This document shows, piece by piece, positions 47,332 to 57,274 of a DNA stretch of 64,000 nucleotides. Origin of the DNA: Betaproteobacteria bacterium (lineage in GTDB: Bacteria; Pseudomonadota; Gammaproteobacteria; Burkholderiales; Burkholderiaceae_C); the NCBI GenBank assembly GCA_009923505.1, contig RFTK01000001.1, positions 1 to 64,000 on the forward strand, read 5' to 3'. The position numbers and the translations under genes are program-made. Positions within the stretch are counted from its first letter, which is position 1. Each line of letters begins with the position of its first letter. The notes under the pieces are model-generated. The model had not been told where the DNA came from, made no database searches, and was given only the letters and a program-made list of their open reading frames with translations.

Positions 47332-48423
47332 TCAATCAATTTTGTAGTCTGCAGGGAATGTGAATCCGGCCTTCTTCAAGTTGGAAATATAGGCTTTGAA
47401 CACTTGAGAACCCGGCTCCCCTCGCTTATTGGCATCCTTTGCCATGTCGTTTGGCAAATCAGCAATAGAGACAGCCCATTTGGCTTTCTCGGATGGAGCA
47501 AGCTTGGTCACAATCACGCCGTTTTCTTTTAGTTTTTGCAATCCTTCGATATCCGCTTTTTGCTGCATTTGCGCATTCACCACGTCATATTCACGTCCGA
47601 CTGCAACCATGACATCCTGAACAGGTTTAGGCAATTTTTTCCAGGTATCCAGGTTGATAGTCAGCGCGATGGCGGCTGGGGCACCAAGACCGGCATCCAG
47701 GTAGTATTTGCCGACTTCATGGAGTTTGAAACCAAAGTAAGGGCCAGGGAAAATCACAAAACCCTGATATACCCCTGTTTGCATGGCGTTATAGCCCTCA
47801 TTCAAATTGGACTGAACCCCCACTACACCAGTATTTCTGAACCAATTCAGATTGGGGCCTGCTGCTCCAATCTTGTTGCCCTTGAGATCTTCAAATTTTT
47901 TGATTTCGAAACGAGCTCCAATTCCATAGTCTCCATTCTGGCCTATCCCCAGGTGTTTTTGGTTGTATCTTTTTTCAAAGACCTCATACAGCCACTTGAC
48001 CTCGTCGTAGGTCGCCCGCACGGCCTTGACAGCCTGCACATGATCGGACGGCTGAAACGGGAAGAAGAATGGGAAATTATTGGTGAACAACGTTGCGCTG
48101 TGAAAGGGAATGTTGATCACACCCACATCCAGCAGTCCCGATTTAGTCGCCTCTAAGGTTTCAGGCAGTTTGGCAATAGAGCCACCCCAGGCCGCAGTCC
48201 ATTCAATTTTGTGCCCCAATGGCTCCAGGCGCTTGTTGACTTCAGGCATGAAAAAGTCTTGTACAGCCGTTACATGGGCAATGCCTTGGACAGGATGTCC
48301 CGCACCAATTCTCAATTTGAACGTTTCCGCACCGGCACTCGTTGCAAAGAGTGCTCCCGCCACCGCAGCCAGTACGGTACGCCGCTTGAAAAGAAAATTA
48401 GCATTTCTGACAATGGTCATCAT
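47332..48423 (-). CDS. TRAP transporter substrate-binding protein (DctP family)
   Basis: FKLRIGAGHPVQGIAHVTAVQDFFMPEVNKRLE; IGAAGPNLNWFRNTGVVGVQ; followed by DctM and DctQ. Confidence 0.9.
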   Translation of the reverse strand: MMTIVRNANFLFKRRTVLAAVAGALFATSAGAETFKLRIGAGHPVQGIAHVTAVQDFFMPEVNKRLEPLGHKIEWTAAWGGSIAKLPETLEATKSGLLDVGVINIPFHSATLFTNNFPFFFPFQPSDHVQAVKAVRATYDEVKWLYEVFEKRYNQKHLGIGQNGDYGIGARFEIKKFEDLKGNKIGAAGPNLNWFRNTGVVGVQSNLNEGYNAMQTGVYQGFVIFPGPYFGFKLHEVGKYYLDAGLGAPAAIALTINLDTWKKLPKPVQDVMVAVGREYDVVNAQMQQKADIEGLQKLKENGVIVTKLAPSEKAKWAVSIADLPNDMAKDANKRGEPGSQVFKAYISNLKKAGFTFPADYKID

Positions 48424-48444
48424 GGTCTCCTGGTTGAAAATAGT

Positions 48445-49791
48445 TTAGAAATTTTGAGGCAAATATGTCGCAATGATTGGGAAAAAATAAATCAGAAAGG
48501 CTTCGCCCACGAGGAAAACCCAGTACGGCATGCTTCCAATAAAAATTTGTCCCAAGGTGACATCTTTATCAGGCACGCAGGCTTTCACTGTGTAGACCGC
48601 CAAACCAAAGGGCGGGGTCAGAATACCCGCCTCAATAGCCAAGATGCCAATGATTGCAAATGCGATGGGGTCCAGTCCAAGCTTGATAGCCAAGGGGGCA
48701 AAGATGGGAACCGTCAACAAGATGATGGACACCGAGTCAATGAACATACCCAAGATAAACCAGACCAGCACCATGAAGGCAATGATGGCAAGTGGCCCCA
48801 AGCCTAGGCCTAGAATAAATTCCTGCATGCTGTTCACCACCCCGCCCATGGCGAGCAGGCGAGAGTACATTTGAGCGCAGATGAGTAGGAACAGCAGAGG
48901 TGCTGACGTGCGACCGGTTTCCGATATGGCGTCGACGATGTCGTCCCACTTAAGGCCTTTAACCAACGCCAGTGACAATGCCAGCAGAGCCCCGATGCCA
49001 GATGCCTCGGTCGGCGTGAAATATCCCGTCCAGATACCGCCCAACACAATCACAACCAACAACAAAGTACCCACTGTGCCCAATACAGTTTGCAAGTCGA
49101 TGGCGGGTTCAACAGGCTTACCCCGACTATGCATGGCTGCGGCGATGGCAGCCTTCCCAGCACCAAACAACTCGGGCTTGAGTAATGCCAGCACTACGCA
49201 GTAAATTGCATAAAAACCTGCCAACAGGAATCCGGGCAAAAAACCTGCCAAAAATAATTTTCCAATTGACAGTTCCGTCAACACGCCCCACACAATCATC
49301 AGCACTGATGGCGGTATCAGCATGCCCAAGGAGGAACTTCCTGCGATGCAACCCAATGCAACGGTTTTATCGTAGTTCAAGGCTCGCATTTGCGGATAGG
49401 CGATCCTGGAAAAAGTGGCTGCTGAAGCGATAGAGACCCCCACAACCGCGGCAAACACAGCGTTGCCAATCACAGTAGCCACCGCCAGTCGACCCGGTAA
49501 AAAAAACAGAACTCGGTTGACTACCTGAAACAGATCTTTTGCGGCACCACTCCTGGCAATCAGCTCCCCCATCAGAATAAACATAGGAATGACTGCAAAT
49601 ATGTAATCCCGCAGTACCTCGAATGCAGTGGTGGACAAAATGGAGAGCGCTACGGAAGTTTTCCCAGCCAAAATTCCAACACCCAAAACGCTCGCAGTGG
49701 CCAGGGCAACGTTGATGTGTATGCCCGCAGCGATCATGACAATCAAAACCACAATCATGAGGCCTGCAAATGAAGTTGAGTCCATGATCAC
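48445..49791 (-). CDS. TRAP transporter large permease (DctM family)
   Basis: 448 aa multi-TM; IIAFMVLVWFILGMFIDSVSIILLTVPIFAPLA. Confidence 0.93.
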   Translation of the reverse strand: MIMDSTSFAGLMIVVLIVMIAAGIHINVALATASVLGVGILAGKTSVALSILSTTAFEVLRDYIFAVIPMFILMGELIARSGAAKDLFQVVNRVLFFLPGRLAVATVIGNAVFAAVVGVSIASAATFSRIAYPQMRALNYDKTVALGCIAGSSSLGMLIPPSVLMIVWGVLTELSIGKLFLAGFLPGFLLAGFYAIYCVVLALLKPELFGAGKAAIAAAMHSRGKPVEPAIDLQTVLGTVGTLLLVVIVLGGIWTGYFTPTEASGIGALLALSLALVKGLKWDDIVDAISETGRTSAPLLFLLICAQMYSRLLAMGGVVNSMQEFILGLGLGPLAIIAFMVLVWFILGMFIDSVSIILLTVPIFAPLAIKLGLDPIAFAIIGILAIEAGILTPPFGLAVYTVKACVPDKDVTLGQIFIGSMPYWVFLVGEAFLIYFFPIIATYLPQNF

Positions 49792-50321
49792 ACCCTCCCT
49801 TCCGCGTCTGAACTCTCAGGTATCAAAATTTCAGACTCACCGCGAAGACCTTCCAGGAACAAATACACATATCCCACAGCGGAGAGCAGGCTGGTCAGCA
49901 CAATGATGATTCGCACGGGATAGGTGGGCACTCGAAGCGCGCCGTCGCCCTGGTATTCATTGATCTCAATCGCTTGAATCATCGGATCCCAGGAGGCGTA
50001 AGCCAATGCCAAAAACAAGCCAATGCCCAAGATATACCCCATCATGGAAAAAGCACGCATCAGCCAGGCTGGCAAGTAAGCGTCAAGAAATTCAGCTCGC
50101 AGCATCCCTCGCATACGGATCGAGTGAGAGAGTTGCAAAAAAGCAATGGCGACAATTGAGTTCGAGACCAACTCGGCTGTGCCTTGTATGGGGGAGTTAA
50201 ATAGGCCACGGGCGAGCACATCGGCCAAGATTAAAAATGCCAGCGCGAAAAGCCAAATGGCTGCGAGCATGTGCAAAGAGCGAACCAATCGCTTGTGCCA
50301 GTCCGGATTCTGTAGTTGCAT
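49788..50321 (-). CDS. TRAP transporter small permease (DctQ family)
   Basis: 4-TM-like, ATGA overlap with DctM; start trimmed to MQLQNPDWHKRL. Confidence 0.88.
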   Translation of the reverse strand: MQLQNPDWHKRLVRSLHMLAAIWLFALAFLILADVLARGLFNSPIQGTAELVSNSIVAIAFLQLSHSIRMRGMLRAEFLDAYLPAWLMRAFSMMGYILGIGLFLALAYASWDPMIQAIEINEYQGDGALRVPTYPVRIIIVLTSLLSAVGYVYLFLEGLRGESEILIPESSDAEGRV

Positions 50322-50387
50322 GGTGAGTGCGTTCCTTTTGTCGTTCACAGATCGCTGTCCAGCAGTCAAGGTTCTTTGGCAGTTGAT

Positions 50388-50413
50388 GGGGTGCATAACT
50401 TTTTAGGCACCCC
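50388..50413. repeat. inverted repeat in divergent TRAP/monooxygenase intergenic region
   Basis: GGGGTGC-12 nt-GCACCCC perfect arms. Confidence 0.5.
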
Positions 50414-50517
50414 AAGTGATTGCCCGAACCGGCGTGCGATTCATACTAGCGGTCAGATGGGTTTTGATATTCAGGGGCAACCCTTGTATGATGAAGCGAA
50501 CCACAAGGAACTGTCAC

Positions 50518-51744
50518 ATGAGCGTCTTACACCTGGTAGCGCGGACTTCTAGTAAGCCGCCGCCGACTCTGACAGCCAGCCTTGCCCTAGACAAGGCGCG
50601 CCATTTAGCCCCTCGTTTTGCAGAAAGGGCTCTAGCCTGCGAAGCGCTACGGCATTGTCCCGACGAATCGATTCAAGATCTTTTTGATTCGGGCTTGATG
50701 CGAATGATGCAGCCCAAGATGTTCGGTGGATCTGAACTTGGGATGAGCGAGTGTTTGGACGTGGTTCTCGAAATCGCCAAAGTGTGCCCATCGACTGCCT
50801 GGGTCTTCACCAATCTGGCCTCACATGCCTGGACGATTGGTCAACTAGAATTGCAGGCCCAACAAGATGTTTGGGGCTCTGATCCGCGTGCTCTAGCAGC
50901 TACCGGACTCGCCTTTCCTTGCGGCAAGGCGACCTATGAGCGCGGTGGGTATCGAGTTAGCGGCCGATGGCCATTTGCCAGCGGTGTCGATGCGTCATCT
51001 TGGATGATCGTTGGATGCATGACAGATGCTGGTGATGCTTCAGCACCTCATCGTCGTTTTTTTCTTGTTCCCAAATCTGACTTCAAAAGTCTTGATAACT
51101 GGTATGCCTATGGATTAACAGGCAGTGGCAGTCATGATGTGGAAGTTGTCGACGCATTTGTACCAGAGCACCTAAGTGTGTCTGCTGAGATATTCGCTGC
51201 TGGCAAAGATTTGCCTGGCGGGAAAATCCACTCACATCCCATGTACTCAATGCCGACCTTTGTTTCGTTTGCGTATTTTTTGTGCATTGTTCCCTTAGGC
51301 GCTGCTAAGGGAGCCATCGAACAATTTGTAACGAGCATGCGTCACCGTGCGGGCACCTACACTGGTGCAAGAGTGTCAGAGCTTGCATCGGTACAAGCTC
51401 GCATCGCCGAGTCGTCAGCCTGCGTAGATTTTGCTGAAACCGTTTTGCGTCGAGATTGGCTGGAACTGGAAATGTCGACGGCAAGAGGAGAGTACCCTAG
51501 CCTGGAAACGAAATTGAAGTGGAAGCGCAACGTTGCCTTCGCTTCAGGTTTGATCGTCAAAAGCATTGATACGCTGATGCCCGCTGCAGGCGCTGCCGGG
51601 CTTTCTTCAAAACTACCTTTGCAGAGACTGTTTCGTGATATTCACGCAGCTTCCGCTCACATAGCCCTAACCTGGGATATCCAAGCGACTGCCTATGGTC
51701 AGAGCGCTCTCAGCATTCCCCCCCAATCAGGGCTTCTCTTGTGA
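50518..51744 (+). CDS. acyl-CoA dehydrogenase-fold protein, probable flavin-dependent monooxygenase (HsaA/HpaB C2-like)
   Basis: PSTAWVFTNLASHAWTIGQLELQAQQDVWG; GYRVSGRWPFASGVDASSWMIVG; RBS AAGGAA 8 nt before ATG 50518. Confidence 0.85.
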   Translation: MSVLHLVARTSSKPPPTLTASLALDKARHLAPRFAERALACEALRHCPDESIQDLFDSGLMRMMQPKMFGGSELGMSECLDVVLEIAKVCPSTAWVFTNLASHAWTIGQLELQAQQDVWGSDPRALAATGLAFPCGKATYERGGYRVSGRWPFASGVDASSWMIVGCMTDAGDASAPHRRFFLVPKSDFKSLDNWYAYGLTGSGSHDVEVVDAFVPEHLSVSAEIFAAGKDLPGGKIHSHPMYSMPTFVSFAYFLCIVPLGAAKGAIEQFVTSMRHRAGTYTGARVSELASVQARIAESSACVDFAETVLRRDWLELEMSTARGEYPSLETKLKWKRNVAFASGLIVKSIDTLMPAAGAAGLSSKLPLQRLFRDIHAASAHIALTWDIQATAYGQSALSIPPQSGLLL

Positions 51745-51789
51745 TTCTCTGAACGGCACTCTTTTGTCAACAGCCAGCGTTAAACTCTT

Positions 51790-52368
51790 ATGAATCGTCA
51801 AGCTCTACTAGATTCCTGGGTTCATCACACCGCTGATTCCGCACCTTGCTCTGTGGCCGAAATGAATAGCCGGTTAGCGCGATTTGAGGAAATTCCTAGT
51901 AGCCCAAAGGCTTTTGCCGACACGTATATCCCGGGTCATCAGCGAGTCTTGTACAGCGTCATCGGCTCTGGTGTCACTGACGACCCCAATTTCCATCCCA
52001 AAATCCGAGCCGCTGAAAATTTTCACATTGACTACATTGTGGCTCCTCGAGGATGTGGCGCTGCACTGCATTGGCATGAGAGCGAGGAAGTTTTTGTAGT
52101 TCAAGCGGGCCGATGGGAAGTGGATTGGGTGGACGGCGAAACTCAACAGTTGCATACCGTAGTTCTAAAAGAGCGTGACACCATCAGCGTACCGCCCTTT
52201 GTCCACCGCGCATTCAGAAGCCTGGACGGTGAAACTGGCTTGCTGCTATCCATTCTGGGCGGAAAGAACCCTGCGCCCGTGAAATGGCATCCCGATGTTG
52301 CCAAACGCGCTCAGGAACATGGTGTTGGATTTGACGCTGACGGCGTTGCTCATCAGTGTCTTGATTAA
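51790..52368 (+). CDS. cupin-domain protein (3-hydroxyanthranilate dioxygenase-like fold)
   Basis: HIDYIVAPRGCGAALHWHESEEVFVVQAGRWEVDW...ISVPPFVHRAFRS. Confidence 0.8.
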   Translation: MNRQALLDSWVHHTADSAPCSVAEMNSRLARFEEIPSSPKAFADTYIPGHQRVLYSVIGSGVTDDPNFHPKIRAAENFHIDYIVAPRGCGAALHWHESEEVFVVQAGRWEVDWVDGETQQLHTVVLKERDTISVPPFVHRAFRSLDGETGLLLSILGGKNPAPVKWHPDVAKRAQEHGVGFDADGVAHQCLD

Positions 52369-52717
52369 ATTTGAAACTGAGATGCCTAATGGTGCAAAGA
52401 CACTTTGCTAAGCAGACCTCATAAAAGACGAAAACAAGCCCCAGAAAGAGGCTGTTGGCGAGGCAAAAGAGATTGTTTATCTCACTCGCTCAGTTTTCAA
52501 CTGCCCTGTTTTTGGTGGCGTCCTTAATTCGAACCACCAGTGCCCACGCATTTGCTTGAGGTGATGACCGGCTGTCAGCACTGCCCCGTCGGTTGCTATT
52601 CAGCTGAGATGCCTTCTCTTTGGGGCGACAAGTTCGAAGTAACGTCCCTTTTTCTCCATAGCTTTCTAATGCGATTCTCGAGCCCGTTGCGAGGTGTGGC
52701 ATGTTGCTTGCATTCAT

Positions 52718-52729
52718 CTTGGATACAAG
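52718..52729. promoter_or_regulatory. imperfect palindrome CTTGGATACAAG, candidate regulator site upstream of allophanate hydrolase
   Basis: 10 of 12 positions symmetric; 16 nt before the ATG at 52745. Confidence 0.35.
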
Positions 52730-52744
52730 TTTGGATGCACCAAA

Positions 52745-54508
52745 ATGAAACACACCCCCAAACCACCCGACACCAGCAAAGCAGTACCAGTTGGCTGGAT
52801 CACCAAACTGGGTTCGCCCCTTCGAGCATCGCCTGCTGATCAGAGTGAAATCGGCACGCTCAAAGGCTTGACTTTTGCGGTCAAGGACAACATTGATGTA
52901 GCAGGTCTGCCTACCACCGCCGCCTGCCCAGACTTTGCATACACGCCCCAGAAACACGCCTCGGTGGTGCACCGCCTGCTTCAGTCTGGTGCATCGCTGA
53001 TCGGCAAAACGAATCTGGATCAGTTTGCCTGCGGTCTGAATGGGACACGCTCTCCCTATGGTGCAGTGCCCAATTCTTTTAACCCTTTGTATGTCAGCGG
53101 GGGCAGTAGCAGTGGGTCGGCCTATGTGGTGGCCACGGGTGAGGTGGACTTCTCATTGGGTACCGACACGGCAGGCTCTGGGCGAGTACCAGCGGGACTG
53201 AACAATATCGTTGGATTCAAACCCACCCGGGGTCGCATCAGCGCGGCAGGGGTTTTGCCGGCGGCACAAAGTGTGGATGTGGTATCGATCTTTGCTCGCA
53301 GCGTGCCTTTGGCTTGGCGGGTTCTTATGGCGGCTGCATCGCATGACCCGCTCGACCCGTATTCGCGCTCAGCCACTGATTTACCTTGGCGGGCTCAGCC
53401 CTTCCCCGCTGAACCTCGCATAGGAATACCTGATGTCCTAGAGTTTTACGGCGATGAAGCATCGCGTCTGGCATTTGAAACGGCCTTGGCGCGGTTGCGT
53501 CAGATGGGAGCCCAGTTGGTGCAAATTCCATATGCACCCTTGGCGCGCGCTGCGGATTTGCTGTATGGCAGTGCCTTGGTAGCCGAGCGGCATGCGGCGA
53601 TCAGATCGTTTTTTGACGCAAATGAATTGAGTGTGATTGAACCGGTGCGCAGCATCATTGCCCAATCGCGACGGTTCAGCGCCACCGATGTGTTTGAGGC
53701 GCAATTGACCTTGCGCCAGATCGATCAAGAAGTCCGCCCGATGTGGAACGACATCGATTTCATGGTGGTTCCTACTGCGCCCACCCATGTTCGCATCGAT
53801 GACTTGCAAAGAGACCCCGTGGAACTCAATCGTCGACTGGGGTACTACACCAACTTCGTAAATTTGCTGGATTACGCCGCATTGTCGGTGCCATCGGGCC
53901 TGCGGTCCGATGGTTTGCCATTTGGCGTGACCTTGATCGGGCAGGCCGGGCATGACTGGCCTCTGGCCGAATGGGGCACACGCTACCACGCAGCGGTTCA
54001 GTGCGAACCTCATGCTCGATGGGGTGCGACCGGGCAGACTATGAAACCGTCTGACTTAACCGTCCCTGCGCCGCCGGATTCCGCCCTGTCCTTGGAGCCC
54101 GAAATCCGTGTCGCGGTGGTGGGAGCTCACCTGAGCGGCATGCCGTTGAATTTTCAGTTGACCGAGCGTGGCGCCAGGTTGATCCAAACCACTCAGACCG
54201 CACCGCATTACAAGCTCTACGCATTGGCCGACACGCAACCTCCGAAACCCGGTCTGATCCGGGTAGGCGCTGCAGAGGGCAAATCGGTACAAGTCGAAAT
54301 TTGGTCCTTGCCTTTGTCCCAATATGGTTCGTTTGTCGCCGGTATTCCAGCGCCCCTGGGCATCGGCACGCTGACCTTGCAGGACGGCAGCCATGTCCAG
54401 GGCTTTTTGTGTGAAGCCCATGCGTTGGTCAATGCAACCGACATCAGCCACCACGGTGGTTGGCGGTCGTACATGCAGTCTCAAAACCCCCTTTCCCAAC
54501 CCGTTTGA
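52745..54508 (+). CDS. atzF: allophanate hydrolase (amidase signature + C-terminal domain)
   Basis: VKDNIDVAGLPTTAACP; YVSGGSSSGSAYVVATGEVDFSLGTDTAGSGRVPAGLNNIVGFKPTRG; C-terminal VAVVGAHLSGMPLNFQLTERGARL. Confidence 0.92.
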   Translation: MKHTPKPPDTSKAVPVGWITKLGSPLRASPADQSEIGTLKGLTFAVKDNIDVAGLPTTAACPDFAYTPQKHASVVHRLLQSGASLIGKTNLDQFACGLNGTRSPYGAVPNSFNPLYVSGGSSSGSAYVVATGEVDFSLGTDTAGSGRVPAGLNNIVGFKPTRGRISAAGVLPAAQSVDVVSIFARSVPLAWRVLMAAASHDPLDPYSRSATDLPWRAQPFPAEPRIGIPDVLEFYGDEASRLAFETALARLRQMGAQLVQIPYAPLARAADLLYGSALVAERHAAIRSFFDANELSVIEPVRSIIAQSRRFSATDVFEAQLTLRQIDQEVRPMWNDIDFMVVPTAPTHVRIDDLQRDPVELNRRLGYYTNFVNLLDYAALSVPSGLRSDGLPFGVTLIGQAGHDWPLAEWGTRYHAAVQCEPHARWGATGQTMKPSDLTVPAPPDSALSLEPEIRVAVVGAHLSGMPLNFQLTERGARLIQTTQTAPHYKLYALADTQPPKPGLIRVGAAEGKSVQVEIWSLPLSQYGSFVAGIPAPLGIGTLTLQDGSHVQGFLCEAHALVNATDISHHGGWRSYMQSQNPLSQPV

Positions 54509-54536
54509 ATCTTTCATTTTTAACAAGGAGTACACC

Positions 54537-55565
54537 ATGCAGCGTTCTTCCAACACCACGCGAAACAGCACGAAGGCTCAGGCCATGCAGCCCGCACGCA
54601 GGCGCTTGTTAAAAGCCGGCGGCGTCACACTGGCTACTCTGAGTGCCCCGGCACTGGTCATGGGTCAAACCAGCCCCAAGATTCGGGTCGGGTTTTGGCC
54701 TGTCGCCTCTGGCATTCCATTTTTTGCAGCAGTCGAAAAAGGCTATTTCAAGGAAGCCGGCCTGGATGTCGAGCCCCTCAAACTTGCCAGCCCGCAACAG
54801 GTGGCCGAAGCCATGATTGCCGGACGGGCCGAGGGTAGTTCGAATGGCACCGGCTCTGCAGCACTTGGCATTGCCGAGATTGCGCAACCCGGTTTGTTGC
54901 AAATTTTCTGCACCAATCCAACCAACCAAAAATTTGTGCTGGACGAGTTTATCGTCGCCAAAGATAGCCCCATCAAATCGATCAATGAACTCAGTGGCAA
55001 ACGGGTGGCCTGCGGCCCTGGTGTGCAAAACGTCATCTTAGCCCGGACGGTACTGGAGCGCGCTGGCGCAAAGAATTTCACTGTGGTTGAACTACCGATT
55101 GGGCAGCACATCGCGGCCATCGCCGCGGCCCAAGTCGACGCCTGTTACACCTTGGAGCCCACGGGCACGGTCGGCCGCATGAACGGCACCACCCGTAACC
55201 TCGAGGTCGGGGTGATCGCCAAATATGTGTTGGGCGATCCGATGGCACCATGGCACGGCGGTTCGGCCAGTTTGACGACCGAGTTCATCAAAAAATACCC
55301 CGAAGTCACGCGCCGCTACATTGCCGCTTATAAAAGAGGCGTCGATTTGGTGAAAAACAACCCGGCGGAAGCACGGCCCTTCCTGAAAGGCTACACCGCC
55401 ATCGAAGGCGCTTTGACCAACGAGGTGCCCATGGCGGACTACATGATGTCAAACGAATTCAAGCCATCGGACATCGCCTACTTCCAGAAATTCTTCGATT
55501 TGTTCACCGAGCGCGGCATTTTCAACCGCAAGGTAGACGTGGGCGCCATGTTGTACAAAGGCTGA
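54537..55565 (+). CDS. ABC transporter substrate-binding protein (SsuA/THI5-NMT1 type), Tat-like signal
   Basis: RRRLLKAGGVTLATLSAPALVMGQ; IRVGFWPVASGIPFFAAVEKGYFKEAGLDVE; RBS AAGGAG. Confidence 0.9.
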   Translation: MQRSSNTTRNSTKAQAMQPARRRLLKAGGVTLATLSAPALVMGQTSPKIRVGFWPVASGIPFFAAVEKGYFKEAGLDVEPLKLASPQQVAEAMIAGRAEGSSNGTGSAALGIAEIAQPGLLQIFCTNPTNQKFVLDEFIVAKDSPIKSINELSGKRVACGPGVQNVILARTVLERAGAKNFTVVELPIGQHIAAIAAAQVDACYTLEPTGTVGRMNGTTRNLEVGVIAKYVLGDPMAPWHGGSASLTTEFIKKYPEVTRRYIAAYKRGVDLVKNNPAEARPFLKGYTAIEGALTNEVPMADYMMSNEFKPSDIAYFQKFFDLFTERGIFNRKVDVGAMLYKG

Positions 55566-55570
55566 GCGAT

Positions 55571-56413
55571 ATGACCCCGGAAACCTCATCGGCAGATACG
55601 ACTGCCCAAGCACCATGGCAATCGAACGACACTGCTGCGTATGCACCAACGCAGCAGCGGTTCGATTGGGGCAAGGCCCTGCCTTTGGTTGGGCCCGTGG
55701 TTTTACTGCTGATTTGGGACCTGGTGGTGCGTTTTGGGCTGATCAAGCCCATCTTGCTCCCGGCCCCCATCGACACCTTGCTCACCCTGATCAACGGGAT
55801 GGCTGGGCCGGTGTTGTTGCCGCATTTTTGGGTGACCCTGGAGCGCACCTTGTACGCCTTTGCCATCGCCACTGCGGTGGGCATGCCTTTGGGCATCGCC
55901 TTGGGCAGCAACGAGCGGGCCTATCGCAGCGTCGAATTCGTGATCGATTTTTTTCGATCCACACCGGCTTCAGCACTCATCCCGCTTTTTTTGTTGATTT
56001 TTGGCATCAACAACATCAATAAAGTGGCTATAGCCGCATTTGGTGCTTTTCTGATCGTTATCTTTAATTGCGCCTACGGGGTCATCAACGCCCGCAAGCA
56101 ACGGGTTGCGGCGGCCAAGGTGATGGGGGCATCACGGTGGCAAATCTTCAAGGACGTGCTGTTTTGGGAAAGTTTGCAACCGACCTTCGTTGGGTTGCGA
56201 TCAGCCGTGTCCATGGCCTTAGTGATCGTGGTGGTGGCAGAAATGTTCATCGGTTCCGAGAACGGGCTGGGCCACAAAATCATCGATGCGCAGCAGGTGA
56301 TGAATGTTCGGGTGATGTATGCCGCCATCATGGCTGCTGGAATTTTGGGCTATGCCCTGAACGTGTTGTTTTTGGCGCTGGAAAAGCGCGTCGTGCATTG
56401 GAGCGGAAGATGA
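55571..56413 (+). CDS. ABC transporter permease (SsuC/TauC type)
   Basis: EFVIDFFRSTPASALIPLFLLIFGINNINKVAIAAFGAF; BPD-transport EAA region. Confidence 0.92.
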   Translation: MTPETSSADTTAQAPWQSNDTAAYAPTQQRFDWGKALPLVGPVVLLLIWDLVVRFGLIKPILLPAPIDTLLTLINGMAGPVLLPHFWVTLERTLYAFAIATAVGMPLGIALGSNERAYRSVEFVIDFFRSTPASALIPLFLLIFGINNINKVAIAAFGAFLIVIFNCAYGVINARKQRVAAAKVMGASRWQIFKDVLFWESLQPTFVGLRSAVSMALVIVVVAEMFIGSENGLGHKIIDAQQVMNVRVMYAAIMAAGILGYALNVLFLALEKRVVHWSGR

Positions 56414-57231
56414 ACTCAGTGATCAATGGGCCCGTCTATGCCGACATTCCCAAACCCGCCTTTCAGCCCGGGCCTGCCGGAACTCACATCACTATTCGAG
56501 GCCTGACCAAATATTTCGCAGGTTGGCCCCTGTACGAAAACTTTGATCTGGACATTCCCAAAGGCAAGATCGTGTCGATTTTCGGTCCTAACGGTTGCGG
56601 AAAATCGACCTTGATCAACATGATCTCGGGGCTGGTCCCGATCGACAAAGGTGAAATACTGTTTGACGGCAAATCGCTCAAAGACACCAAGATCGGTTAT
56701 GTGTTCCAAAATTACCGCGAAGCCCTGTTCCCCTGGATGCGCACCATCGACAACATTGCCTACCCTTTGAAACTGGAAGGGAAAAGCAAAAACGAAGTGG
56801 ATCGGCGCATGGAAGAGTTGGTGGCCTCTTTTGACGTCAAATTCGACCTGAATCGCTACCCCTATGAATTGTCGGGGGGCCAACAGCAGACTGCCTCGAT
56901 CATGCGGGCATTAGCGCCCAAACCCGAAGTCCTTTTCCTGGATGAACCGTTTTCTGCATTGGACTTCGAAATGACTTTGTTCATCCGGGAAAAATTGCAA
57001 GAGGTATTCATCCAGACTGGCACGACCATGATGCTTGTCTCTCATGATCTGGAGGAGGCCGTCTACCTGGCTGACCAGGTCTTGCTACTGACCAAGCGTC
57101 CCACCTCGATCGCTGAAATTTTGCACTACAACGACCCACGCCCCAGGACGGTCGCCACCCTGAGCGAGGCCAATTTTGTGGCCACCAAAAAACGAAGTCT
57201 GGAGGTTTTTCAACGCGAGGTGCGCAGATGA
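56410..57231 (+). CDS. ABC transporter ATP-binding protein (SsuB/TauB type)
   Basis: FGPNGCGKSTLINMISGL; LSGGQQQTASIMRALAPKPEVLFLDEPFSALD; ATGA overlap with permease. Confidence 0.95.
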   Translation: MNSVINGPVYADIPKPAFQPGPAGTHITIRGLTKYFAGWPLYENFDLDIPKGKIVSIFGPNGCGKSTLINMISGLVPIDKGEILFDGKSLKDTKIGYVFQNYREALFPWMRTIDNIAYPLKLEGKSKNEVDRRMEELVASFDVKFDLNRYPYELSGGQQQTASIMRALAPKPEVLFLDEPFSALDFEMTLFIREKLQEVFIQTGTTMMLVSHDLEEAVYLADQVLLLTKRPTSIAEILHYNDPRPRTVATLSEANFVATKKRSLEVFQREVRR

Positions 57232-57274
57232 TCGAGTGCTTTGGTCACGCGCTTTTGATTGCGATAATTACTGT

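Noticed and set aside
52490-52972. 160-aa minus-strand ORF upstream of and overlapping atzF
   Set aside because: Overlaps the real atzF start antisense; no recognisable protein motif.
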